Part shown: positions 52,680 through 60,418 of the stretch, in pieces | Numbering within the stretch: the stretch's first letter is position 1 | Layout of the letters: every line of letters starts with the position of its first letter | NCBI GenBank assembly: GCA_902789245.1 | Contig: CADAND010000002.1 | Location: forward strand, 124,001-188,000 | Length of the DNA: 64,000 nt | Reading direction: 5' to 3' | DNA from: an uncultured Bacteroidia bacterium | Lineage (GTDB): Bacteria; Bacteroidota; Bacteroidia; Bacteroidales; UBA932 | Position numbers and translations under genes: made by a program | Notes under the pieces: model-generated | What the model was told of the DNA's origin: nothing | The model's database searches: none | The model's input: only the letters and a program-made list of their open reading frames with translations

Positions 52680-53860
52680 GCGCGGGCGAGTTTATAGATG
52701 GCTTCCATGTCCTCGCGGGCGAGCTTCTTGAAGCTGCCCACGGTGATCGTGCCGTCATGGCTGCACTTGCGGGCCATTTCCTTGATCTCCGCGTCGGTAA
52801 TGTCGCGGCCGAGCAGCTCGCGGATGCGCGTGGGCATGCCGATGGCATGGTAGAAGCGCTCCACGGCTTCGATACCCTTGAGCGCCGTGCCTTCGGGATC
52901 GTTGAAATCGTTGGGGACGTCCCAGACGTTCACGGCGAACTGCACGAAGCGCGTGATGTCCTCCTTCATGACGTAGCGCGCCCAGCTGGGCCAGACGGCC
53001 GCCAGACCGGCGCCGTGCGTGACGTCGAACATCGCGCTGAGCTCGTGCTCGAGGTCGTGCGTAGCCCAGTCGTCCTGCACGCCGCAGCCGGTCAGGCCGT
53101 TGTGCGCGACGCTGCCGCCCCACATGATCTGGGCGCGGTTGCGGTAGTCCTCGGGGTCCTTCAGGACAGCGAAGACGCACTCCTTCATCGTGCGCAGCAC
53201 GGCTTCCGCCAGCGCGTCCGTGAAGGTCATGTCCATGTCGTGCGTGAAATAGCGCTCCATCGTGTGCATCATCATGTCCGTAACGCCGGCGGCCGTCTGG
53301 TAGGGCGGCAGGGTGAAGGTACGGACAGGATTCATGATGGCGAACTTGGGGCGGGAGATGTCGTTGGAATAGCCGACCTTGATGTCACCGTCCTCGTTGG
53401 TGATGACGCTCGCCTCGCTCATCTCGCTGCCGGCGGCCGGGATGGTCAGCACACTCGCTACGGGCAGGCAGACCTGCGCCTCGGCCTTGCCGGAATAGAA
53501 GTCCCACACTTCGCCGTCGTACGGCACGCCATAGGCGATGGCCTTGGCGGAATCGATGACACTGCCGCCGCCGACGGCCAGCAGGAAATCGATGCCCTCC
53601 TTGCGGCAAAGGGCAATGCCTTCATGGACCTTGGACAGACGCGGGTTGGGCACGACGCCGCCCAGCAGGACGACCTCGAGCCCGCCGGCTTTCAGTAAGT
53701 TACAGATCTTATCCAGGAGTCCGGACTTCTGGGCGCTCTTGCCGCCGTAGTGGACCAGGACCTTGTGGCCTCCGTATTTCTTGACAAGTTCAGCGACTTT
53801 TTCTTCAGAATGCTCGCCGAACACGACCTGTGTCGGGGCATAGTAGTTAAAATCTCTCAT
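52676..53860 (-). CDS. iron-containing alcohol dehydrogenase (BdhA-like)
   Basis: 394 residues from the ATG at 53860 (MRDFNYYAPTQVVFG); an upstream in-frame start would overlap the promoter. NAD(P)-binding GGGSVIDSAK at 97-106; metal ligands D195, H199, H268 and H282. Resembles NADPH-dependent butanol dehydrogenases that reduce aldehydes. Translationally coupled to the SDR gene. Confidence 0.93.
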   Translation of the reverse strand: MRDFNYYAPTQVVFGEHSEEKVAELVKKYGGHKVLVHYGGKSAQKSGLLDKICNLLKAGGLEVVLLGGVVPNPRLSKVHEGIALCRKEGIDFLLAVGGGSVIDSAKAIAYGVPYDGEVWDFYSGKAEAQVCLPVASVLTIPAAGSEMSEASVITNEDGDIKVGYSNDISRPKFAIMNPVRTFTLPPYQTAAGVTDMMMHTMERYFTHDMDMTFTDALAEAVLRTMKECVFAVLKDPEDYRNRAQIMWGGSVAHNGLTGCGVQDDWATHDLEHELSAMFDVTHGAGLAAVWPSWARYVMKEDITRFVQFAVNVWDVPNDFNDPEGTALKGIEAVERFYHAIGMPTRIRELLGRDITDAEIKEMARKCSHDGTITVGSFKKLAREDMEAIYKLARA

Positions 53861-53883
53861 GGAATGTGGCAAATTGGTTTTTA

Positions 53884-53914
53884 CAAATCTAAGAATTTGT
53901 CCCCGGATTTGCAA
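53884..53914 (-). promoter_or_regulatory. promoter of the alcohol dehydrogenase-SDR unit
   Basis: Minus strand TTG (53912-53914), 20 bases, TAGATTTG (53884-53891), 23 bases before the ATG. Confidence 0.75.
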
Positions 53915-53940
53915 GACTGTGCAGCCGGTCGGGCAAGAAT

Positions 53941-53974
53941 AAAAAAACGGAGCCGCTCAGGCTCCGTTTTTGCT
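53941..53974. terminator. bidirectional terminator
   Basis: ACGGAGCC/GGCTCCGT with GCTCA loop, A-run on one side and T-run on the other. It ends the minus-strand GFPGG-repeat protein gene. Confidence 0.9.
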
Positions 53975-53977
53975 TTA

Positions 53978-54523
53978 TCAGAATCCGCCGGGGAAACCGC
54001 CACCCGGGAATCCGCCGCCAGGGAAACCGCCACCGGGGAATCCCATGCCGCCCATCCCGCGCTGCATGGCAGCCTGGCGCTCGGCCTCGGCCCGACGCAG
54101 ATCGGTGCGGTACTTGCGGAGCTGCTTCTTGTCGAAGATGTTCTTCAGCTCCTCTTCGTAGGCTTTCTGGTTCTTTTCGATCTCAGCCTGCTTGGCCTGC
54201 ATGTCGCCCATCTGGTCCATCATCTTGTTGAAGAAAGCCTGGCGCTCCTCTTCGGACATCTTGCGGATATCCTGCTGCTCTGTGGGCTGCTCCATACGCA
54301 GCTCGAGCTTGCCGTCATACTTCTGATTCAGAGCCAGCAGAGCGGTCTGCTGCTCTTCGGTCAGGTCATACTTCTGCGCCATCTCGGCCGTCTTCTCCTC
54401 GGGGGTGAGGATCTTCGGCATCTCCATGCCTTCCGGCATGCCGCCCATCGGGGGGAACTGAGCAGAAGCACTCAGGACGCCGGCCATCATGCCGGCAATT
54501 GCCAAAATAAATAACTTTTTCAT
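53978..54523 (-). CDS. periplasmic helical protein with C-terminal GFPGG repeats
   Basis: 181 residues from the ATG at 54523. Signal peptide (MKKLFILAIAGMMAGVLSASA) and cleavage near residue 21. The middle is helical and Gln/Glu/Lys-rich with LTPEEKTAEMAQKYDLTEEQQ and FDKKQLRKYRTD, similar to Spy/CpxP-like and DUF4890-type periplasmic proteins. The C-terminus is four GFPGG units, giving a disordered tail. Possible envelope chaperone role, inferred from shape. Confidence 0.8.
   Translation of the reverse strand: MKKLFILAIAGMMAGVLSASAQFPPMGGMPEGMEMPKILTPEEKTAEMAQKYDLTEEQQTALLALNQKYDGKLELRMEQPTEQQDIRKMSEEERQAFFNKMMDQMGDMQAKQAEIEKNQKAYEEELKNIFDKKQLRKYRTDLRRAEAERQAAMQRGMGGMGFPGGGFPGGGFPGGGFPGGF
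53980..54044. repeat. 15-bp tandem repeat coding GFPGG units
   Basis: Four near-identical 15-bp units encode the C-terminal pentapeptide repeats. Copy number may vary by slippage. Confidence 0.8.
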
Positions 54524-54556
54524 ACAAAAAATTGGGATTTTGTACGCTCCGAGGTG

Positions 54557-54564
54557 CAAATATA
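54557..54564 (-). promoter_or_regulatory. -7 promoter element of the GFPGG-repeat protein
   Basis: TATATTTG on the minus strand, 33 bases before the start codon. Confidence 0.6.
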
Positions 54565-54587
54565 ACAATAAATATACCAAAAATAAT

Positions 54588-54595
54588 TAAATTTG
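54588..54595 (+). promoter_or_regulatory. -7 promoter element of ade
   Basis: TAAATTTG, 18 bases before the ade ATG, divergent from the element at 54557. Confidence 0.55.
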
Positions 54596-54613
54596 TTGAG
54601 TTAAAAATAGTGT

Positions 54614-56266
54614 ATGACCATAAAAGGAAGAATCGTCGATGTCAAGACCCAAGAAGTCTACGACGGAGAAATCATCATAGAAGGCAACCGCGTTGAGCGG
54701 ATCAATCACTGCGAACTTCCGAATCTTGAATCATGGCCATACCTGCTGCCGGGCTTCATCGACAGCCACGTCCACATTGAGAGTTCGATGCTCCTCCCGT
54801 GCGAATACGCCCGCGTCGCCGTCACCCACGGCACCATCGGCGTCGTCACCGACCCGCACGAGATCGCGAATGTCCTGGGCATCGACGGCATCGATTTCAT
54901 GATCCGCAACGGCCGTCAGGCACGGTTCAACTTCCTTTTCAGCGCACCCAGCTGCGTCCCCGCCATCGGCGGCGAGATCGAGACCAGCGGCGCCACGATC
55001 ACAGCGGACGACATCGAGAAGCTGATCGTGCGCGATGATATCGGCTACCTGGGCGAAATGATGAATTTCCCCGGCGTGCTGGCCAAAGACCCGGAGGTCC
55101 TGCGCAAAATCGACGCAGCCTGTGCTGCCGGCAAGCCTGTCGACGGCCACGCCCCGGGCCTCTCCCTGGACGAGCTCCGGCAGTATGCCGCCGCCGGCAT
55201 CACGACCAACCATGAATGCATGACGCTCGACGAGGGGCGCAACAACATCGCGGCCGGCCTGATGGTCATCATCCGCGAGGGCAGCGCCGCCAAGAGCTTC
55301 AAGGCCCTGTTCCCGCTCCTGGGCGAGCATCCCGACCGCATCATGTTCTGCACGGACGACCACGAGCCCGACGAGTTCACCCAGGGCCACATCAACCGCA
55401 TTGTCAGCCAAGCCCTGGCCAAGGGCTACAGCCTCTGGAATGTCCTGCAGGCCGCCTGTGTCAATCCGCAGGAGCACTACGGCATGAACTGGGGCCTGCT
55501 CCAGGAGGGCGACCCTGCCACTTTCATCGCCGTGGACAACCTGACCCCGGACTTCCGCGTGATGCGGACCTTCATCCAGGGCCAGGAGGTGTTCCGGCGC
55601 CCGGACGGCGTGACGGATGCCTTCTCCCTGGAGCCGGACTGCGATTATGCGACGACCAACCGCTTTGAAGCCTCCCCCATCTCGCTCTCCGACATCGCCC
55701 TCAAGGTGAAACCGGGCGACATGATGGACATCATCAGCGCCACGGACTACGCCCTGATGACCGGACACGAGAAGACCATCGTGACCGAGGAAATGTGTTC
55801 AAGCATAGAATACCCCCTTCCCGATGTGCAGAAGATCGTCGTCCTGAACCGCTATCAACAGGGCGCCCGCCCCGTCGTAGGCTGGGTGCGCGGCTTCGCC
55901 ATCCGCTCCGGCGCCATCGCCGGTTCCGTGGCCCACGACAGCCACAACATCGTCGCCATCGGTTCCGACGACATGTCGCTGGTCCAGGCGATCAACCGCG
56001 TGGTCGCACTTCGCGGCGGCCGGGTGGCCGTCAGCAGCGACGGGATCGTGGATCTCCCGCTCCCCTTCGCCGGGCTGATGTCCCCGCTGAGCGCCCAGGA
56101 GGTCGCCACCCGGATGGAACAGCTGTTGGACACGGCCCGCCAGATCGGCTGCCCAATGCAGGCTCCCTTCATGACCATGGCGTTCATGTGCCTGCCTGTT
56201 ATTCCAGAGCTTAAGATAACCGACAAAATGCTGCTGGACACCAAAACATTAACAAAAGTCTCATAA
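54614..56266 (+). CDS. ade: adenine deaminase
   Basis: 550 residues, amidohydrolase superfamily. Metal motif DSHVHIESSML (H52, H54), GVVTDPHEIANV, DGHAPGLS and a TDDHEPDE segment follow the bacterial Ade pattern, and the C-terminal Ade domain (AIAGSVAHDSHNIVAIG) is complete. Converts adenine to hypoxanthine for purine salvage. The next gene starts 13 bases later. Confidence 0.95.
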   Translation: MTIKGRIVDVKTQEVYDGEIIIEGNRVERINHCELPNLESWPYLLPGFIDSHVHIESSMLLPCEYARVAVTHGTIGVVTDPHEIANVLGIDGIDFMIRNGRQARFNFLFSAPSCVPAIGGEIETSGATITADDIEKLIVRDDIGYLGEMMNFPGVLAKDPEVLRKIDAACAAGKPVDGHAPGLSLDELRQYAAAGITTNHECMTLDEGRNNIAAGLMVIIREGSAAKSFKALFPLLGEHPDRIMFCTDDHEPDEFTQGHINRIVSQALAKGYSLWNVLQAACVNPQEHYGMNWGLLQEGDPATFIAVDNLTPDFRVMRTFIQGQEVFRRPDGVTDAFSLEPDCDYATTNRFEASPISLSDIALKVKPGDMMDIISATDYALMTGHEKTIVTEEMCSSIEYPLPDVQKIVVLNRYQQGARPVVGWVRGFAIRSGAIAGSVAHDSHNIVAIGSDDMSLVQAINRVVALRGGRVAVSSDGIVDLPLPFAGLMSPLSAQEVATRMEQLLDTARQIGCPMQAPFMTMAFMCLPVIPELKITDKMLLDTKTLTKVS

Positions 56267-56279
56267 TACCATATCCGGA

Positions 56280-57680
56280 ATGAAAGGTTGTTTTTTGGCA
56301 GCAGCGGCCTTATGCTGCATAGCCACGGCGAATGTGTTGTTTACTTCCTGCGACAGGAATGTCCTCTTGACCAGCGGCAGCGCCATTGTCAACGTCAACA
56401 CCGCTACCCTCTACGACAAGTTGGAGATTACCGACCTCATGGCCGAGAGACTGGCCAAAAGTGAAAACATGAAAATAACCGACTCCGTACTTGTGTACGA
56501 CCAGCAGGGAATGCTTGTTGCCAAGCATGGAGTAGAAACCCGGGAGCTGCAAACCATCCATTTCGGCCTCGGTGACCTGCCCCGGGGTGTCTATAAGGTT
56601 TTGGCCTGGCAGACAGTCACCAGCGGATCCGACCCTTACTGGTATCTGATGGATGCCGACCGGCTTTCCTCCGCCCATATCGAGCATTGGATCAATATGG
56701 CCGCACTTGGCTTCCACTGGGCCATCGGTCTTTATGCCACGACGCTCACCGTCGGAGAAGAAACCGCTCTCATCGATGCGGAGATGGAGCCGATGGGCAG
56801 CGTCGTCGACTTCCGCCTGGACGGTTTCACGCCAGAAAGTAACTATTCGCGCATCACCTTATACTCGCATAGAAAGGAACCGGCCCCCATTGGCTTCTAT
56901 CTCGATCCCGCACGTAGCGGGGAAGAACGGTGGGTAGCACACCCTGAAGGTAAAATGGAATGGGACAGGCCTGTCGGAGAACTTTTACCCGACGGCTCAG
57001 GCCTCTCTTTGAAGCGCTTCACCCTCTATCACGGAGAGAAAAAAAGATTTATTATCAACGGGACCGACAAGACCACCAAAGAAAAGGAATACCTTGTCGA
57101 TGCCACGTACGACCTGAAGCCCGGGCATGTCGTTTTCTACCTTGACCTCGAAAAGATCAGCTACCAGCCGCCCTATTTCGGTCCGACGGCAGGTTTCGCC
57201 GAATGGAAGGCAAAACGCGACGAAGGTTTTCTCGTATCCGATCCCTGCCTCCAGTGGGGAACCGACTATCAGACGGCCCGGAAGCGCGTCGAGAATCTGC
57301 CGTGGTGGAAGCCCATCAATGACGACCTTGAACAGGATGCACATGGCTGGCTCCGGTATTATAGAATTGCCCAACAGTTATACGAGATGTATTATTTCAC
57401 CGAAGAGGATGGCAGGAATCTGTTCCGTGTTATCTGTTTCATTACCGATGATACGGTGCCGGTCGGCGTGCCCCTGCAGCACGTGACCAAGCAGGGTTTT
57501 GAGTTGAAAGGAGCGATACAGTTTCCTGATCACCAGAAACCCACTTTACTGCTCCTCTCTCCCGACGAAAAGACGGAAGTTCTGCTCGTGCCGGACGGAT
57601 ATGGTGGCAGCTGCTGGGAGATCATCTATAAGCCGACTGATCCCGACGAGGTGTCCCAAACCATTCCGATCATGGGCTGA
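56280..57680 (+). CDS. large lipoprotein of unknown function (FimB/Mfa2-like candidate)
   Basis: 466 residues. Signal peptide with lipobox-like LFTSC (C24). The mature start (SGSAIVNVNTATLYDKLEITD) followed by beta-rich domains with long strands resembles Bacteroidales fimbrial-anchor lipoproteins, but the match is by style only. No fimbrial genes are adjacent. It may share the ade transcript. Terminated by the perfect hairpin at 57702. Confidence 0.6.
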   Translation: MKGCFLAAAALCCIATANVLFTSCDRNVLLTSGSAIVNVNTATLYDKLEITDLMAERLAKSENMKITDSVLVYDQQGMLVAKHGVETRELQTIHFGLGDLPRGVYKVLAWQTVTSGSDPYWYLMDADRLSSAHIEHWINMAALGFHWAIGLYATTLTVGEETALIDAEMEPMGSVVDFRLDGFTPESNYSRITLYSHRKEPAPIGFYLDPARSGEERWVAHPEGKMEWDRPVGELLPDGSGLSLKRFTLYHGEKKRFIINGTDKTTKEKEYLVDATYDLKPGHVVFYLDLEKISYQPPYFGPTAGFAEWKAKRDEGFLVSDPCLQWGTDYQTARKRVENLPWWKPINDDLEQDAHGWLRYYRIAQQLYEMYYFTEEDGRNLFRVICFITDDTVPVGVPLQHVTKQGFELKGAIQFPDHQKPTLLLLSPDEKTEVLLVPDGYGGSCWEIIYKPTDPDEVSQTIPIMG

Positions 57681-57701
57681 CGCTCTTACATCCATCGAAA
57701 G

Positions 57702-57733
57702 AAAAAACCCTGCAGCGATCTGCAGGGTTTTTT
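57702..57733. terminator. perfect bidirectional terminator
   Basis: AAAAAACCCTGCAG and CTGCAGGGTTTTTT, 14 perfect pairs around CGAT. Serves the lipoprotein gene on the plus strand and tRNA-Cys on the minus strand. Confidence 0.92.
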
Positions 57734-57734
57734 G

Positions 57735-57805
57735 AGGTGCGTAGCGGAATCGAACCACTGTGACAGGTTTTGCAGACCTGCGCCTAGCCACTCGGCCAAC
57801 GCACC
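57735..57805 (-). tRNA. tRNA-Cys (GCA)
   Basis: Acceptor GGTGCGT/ACGCACC, anticodon stem CAGGT/ACCTG with loop CTGCAAA and anticodon GCA, T-arm AGTGG/CCGCT, discriminator T as expected for Cys. CCA not encoded. Confidence 0.95.
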
Positions 57806-57816
57806 GTTGCGGAGTG

Positions 57817-57847
57817 CAAAGATACGCAAAAATCCTGTACTTGCAAA
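57817..57847 (-). promoter_or_regulatory. promoter of tRNA-Cys
   Basis: Minus strand TTTG (57844-57847), 19 bases, TATCTTTG (57817-57824): a perfect consensus. Its -33 box abuts that of the divergent promoter. Confidence 0.85.
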
Positions 57848-57871
57848 TGCGATTCGTAAATATTATATTTG
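57841..57871 (+). promoter_or_regulatory. promoter of the SusC-plug lipoprotein
   Basis: TTG (57841-57843), 20 bases, TATATTTG (57864-57871). Back to back with the tRNA-Cys promoter: the two -33 boxes form one TTGCAAA block. Confidence 0.8.
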
Positions 57872-57901
57872 ACCCGTAAAAACCAACTAAAACCATTCAA
57901 A

Positions 57902-58357
57902 ATGAAACACGCTGTAATTCTCCTCGCGATCACCCTTTGCGTCGCATCCTGTTCCTCCGCCCGCCATGCCCGTGTTGCCGAGAACAAGGAGGACAATACG
58001 ATCAATATCGGCTATGGCACCACCACCAAAGATGCCCTGACCGCTTCGGTCGGCCAGCTCAAGTCAGACCAGACCACCACGACCTATTCCAACATGTACG
58101 AATACCTCGAAGGTAGAATCCCGGGGTTGACGGTGGTCGGCAACAAGATCCGCGTCCGCGAGACCGGACCGCTGAACGAAGGCGGTGATCCGCTCCTGCT
58201 CGTGGACGGCATCGAAGTGAATGATCTCAACGCCATCAATCCCAACGATGTGGACTCCGTCGAGGTGCTCAAAGATGCATCCGCTTCCATCTACGGCGTG
58301 CGTGGCGGAAATGGCGTCATCCTGATCACTACCAAGGGTGCCAAGCATGTTGAATAA
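57902..58357 (+). CDS. stand-alone SusC-type TonB-receptor plug-domain lipoprotein
   Basis: 151 residues from the ATG at 57902. Lipobox CVASC (C17). The rest is a plug domain without a barrel: [58 protein letters not shown] and [13 protein letters not shown] match the SusC plug and its TonB-dependent receptor signature. It ends where a barrel would begin, with a proper stop. The 3' end overlaps the HAD gene by 11 bases. May cap or regulate a separate barrel, or act as a soluble binding module. Confidence 0.85.
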   Translation: MKHAVILLAITLCVASCSSARHARVAENKEDNTINIGYGTTTKDALTASVGQLKSDQTTTTYSNMYEYLEGRIPGLTVVGNKIRVRETGPLNEGGDPLLLVDGIEVNDLNAINPNDVDSVEVLKDASASIYGVRGGNGVILITTKGAKHVE

Positions 58358-58943
58358 CATCATTTTCGACTTTGGCGCCGTCCTGGTGGACTGGAATCCG
58401 TACCACCTGTACGATCCTTATTTCGGAGACCACGCCAAGGCCGAGCATTTCCTGCAGACCATTCATGCCTTTGACTGGAACGCCCAGGTGGATGCCGGGC
58501 GTCCCAGTGCTGAAATCACGGAAGAAACGGTCGCAAAATTCCCCCAGTGGGAGAAAGAGATCCGGATGTTCTACGGCCGCTGGATCGAAATGATGGGCGG
58601 CCCCATTCCCGGCATGGAAGAGCTTGTGCGCGAGTACAAGGCGCGCGGCTACGGCGTCTGGGGCCTGACGAACTGGTCGAATGAGTTCTTTCCGCTCGTC
58701 CGGGACAAATACCCGGTGTTCGGCGTGCTGGACGGCTATGTCGTTTCCGGCGAGGAGAAGATCATCAAACCCGACGCACGACTGTACCGGATCCTGCTTG
58801 ACCGCTACGGTCTGAAGGCCGAAGAATGCGTCTTCACCGACGACAACCCGGCCAACATAGCCGGCGCCGAAGCCGTCGGCATCAAAGGAATTCTTTTCAA
58901 AAACGAAAAACAGCTCCGAGCGGAGCTCGAAGCTGTTTTATAA
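58347..58943 (+). CDS. HAD-superfamily (subfamily IA) hydrolase
   Basis: 198 residues from the ATG at 58347. Nucleophile Asp8 in [12 protein letters not shown], motif II WGLTNWS near 107, Lys in KIIKPD near 137 and [16 protein letters not shown] for metal binding. The second motif-I Asp is Gly, as in the YihX-like group. Likely a sugar-phosphate or nucleotide phosphatase. Overlaps the plug gene by 11 bases and converges with psd by 6 bases. Confidence 0.9.
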   Translation: MLNNIIFDFGAVLVDWNPYHLYDPYFGDHAKAEHFLQTIHAFDWNAQVDAGRPSAEITEETVAKFPQWEKEIRMFYGRWIEMMGGPIPGMEELVREYKARGYGVWGLTNWSNEFFPLVRDKYPVFGVLDGYVVSGEEKIIKPDARLYRILLDRYGLKAEECVFTDDNPANIAGAEAVGIKGILFKNEKQLRAELEAVL

Positions 58944-59591
58944 TTCTGCCAGAACCGTTTCGCAGGCGCGGACCAAATCCCCCACCTTCACACGGATCTT
59001 CGCGTCCAGCGGCAGATACATGTCAATGCGCGAGCCGAACTTGATGATGCCGCACTGCGTGCCACCCTCCACCGTCGTGCCCTCCTGCGCATGACAGACA
59101 ATCCGCCGGGCGAAGCCGCCCGCAAGCTGCTTGAACAGGATCTCCTGTCCGCCGGGCAGGCGCATACCCACGCAAGTATGTTCATTCTCTTCGGACGCCT
59201 TGGGCTTGAAGGCCAGGAAGTGCTCGCCGGGATAGTAGCGGTAGTACTTCACTTCCCCGCCGGCCGGCCAGAAATTGGCATGTACGTCAAAGAAATTCAT
59301 ATACACGGAGAGCTGGATGCAGTCGCGCTTGAGGAACTCCGGTTCAAACACCTTTTCCAGGATCACCACCTTGCCGTCCGCCACGGACGTCAGCTCCTGC
59401 GGGCCGGCCGTATGCTTACGCTTCGGAATGCGGAAGAATGCCGTCTGCCACACACAGACCCAAAGCATCGCCGCGCCCACGGCGCCGCGGATCCAATGCT
59501 GCGGAACGAAGATGATCACCGCGACAGCGATGAGCGTACAAACCAGGTAAACCAGGGCAAGCGTGCCGTATGAATTGCGGTCTATTCTCAT
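58938..59591 (-). CDS. psd: phosphatidylserine decarboxylase
   Basis: 217 residues, the short membrane-anchored type. Two N-terminal helices (about 10-30 and 36-53). Catalytic residues D72 (SVADGKV), H104 (FFDVHANFWP) and the self-cleavage site FGSR (185-188), where Ser187 becomes the pyruvoyl group. Makes phosphatidylethanolamine. Its ATG overlaps the cdsA stop, so PS/PE synthesis is co-expressed with CDP-DAG synthesis; the PS synthase gene is not in the window. Confidence 0.94.
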   Translation of the reverse strand: MRIDRNSYGTLALVYLVCTLIAVAVIIFVPQHWIRGAVGAAMLWVCVWQTAFFRIPKRKHTAGPQELTSVADGKVVILEKVFEPEFLKRDCIQLSVYMNFFDVHANFWPAGGEVKYYRYYPGEHFLAFKPKASEENEHTCVGMRLPGGQEILFKQLAGGFARRIVCHAQEGTTVEGGTQCGIIKFGSRIDMYLPLDAKIRVKVGDLVRACETVLAEL

Positions 59592-60418
59592 AGAAGTCCA
59601 AATATAGACAGATAAACACATGCCAGCGGAATGGCCACCAGACTGCTGTCGAAGCGGTCCAGCATGCCGCCGTGGCCGGGAATGCAATTGCCGGAATCCT
59701 TGACGCCGAAATGACGCTTCCAGAGGGATTCGAAAAGATCGCCGCAGACACCGCCCACGCTCACGATCACGCCCAGGACAATGCAGTGGACCAGCGGGAA
59801 GGGCAGCCAGGTCAGGTAGTGCAGCGCGACGGCGACGCCCACGCAGAAAACGAGTCCGCCCCAGAAGCCCCACCAGGACTTTTTCGGCGAGATGGACGGC
59901 GCGAGCTTGCGCGAATTCGGCTTCTGCCCGAATGCCGTTCCAATGCAGTAGGCGCCCACGTCGGAGCACCAGATCATGATGAAGAGCGAGAGCAGGAACC
60001 AGCCGTCGAACACCTCCCCGTCCATCATCAGGAGCGGAGAAAGGCTGATCGGCAGAGCGATATACAGCAGGCCGGCATATATGTAGGTCACATCACTGAA
60101 CCCCTCGTGCGACGGAAGCAGCAGGCAGCTGACCGGGATCAGCAGCAGTGGAATCAGGGCTGCGGCGAGCCAGCGCAGGTCCAGACCGTAGAAACAGTAC
60201 CCGGCCACGAAAATGAAGGCAAGGGCACCGGCCAGCTCTCCCAGCCATTGCTGAAATCTAAGCCGGCGGCCCAGCGCCATCTGATAGAACTCTCGCAGGG
60301 ACTGGATCAGGATGATGATGAACAGGCATCCAAAAATGGTCCGGTCCCAAATGAGGCCGAAGACCATCACGACCAGGAAGGCGATGCCGGTCAGGGTGCG
60401 GGTCAGTAATTCTTTCAT
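59588..60418 (-). CDS. cdsA: phosphatidate cytidylyltransferase (CDP-diglyceride synthase)
   Basis: 276 residues, about eight transmembrane helices. C-terminal CDS signature: VGGVCGDLFESLWKRHFGVK followed by DSGNCIPGHGGMLDRFDSS. Forms CDP-diacylglycerol, the precursor for all phospholipids. Start overlaps the ftsH stop by 4 bases; 3' end overlaps psd. Confidence 0.95.
   Translation of the reverse strand: MKELLTRTLTGIAFLVVMVFGLIWDRTIFGCLFIIILIQSLREFYQMALGRRLRFQQWLGELAGALAFIFVAGYCFYGLDLRWLAAALIPLLLIPVSCLLLPSHEGFSDVTYIYAGLLYIALPISLSPLLMMDGEVFDGWFLLSLFIMIWCSDVGAYCIGTAFGQKPNSRKLAPSISPKKSWWGFWGGLVFCVGVAVALHYLTWLPFPLVHCIVLGVIVSVGGVCGDLFESLWKRHFGVKDSGNCIPGHGGMLDRFDSSLVAIPLACVYLSIFGLL

Noticed and set aside
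53980..54044. CRISPR-like repeats
   Set aside because: The repeats are contiguous 15-bp coding units without spacers; no cas genes are present.
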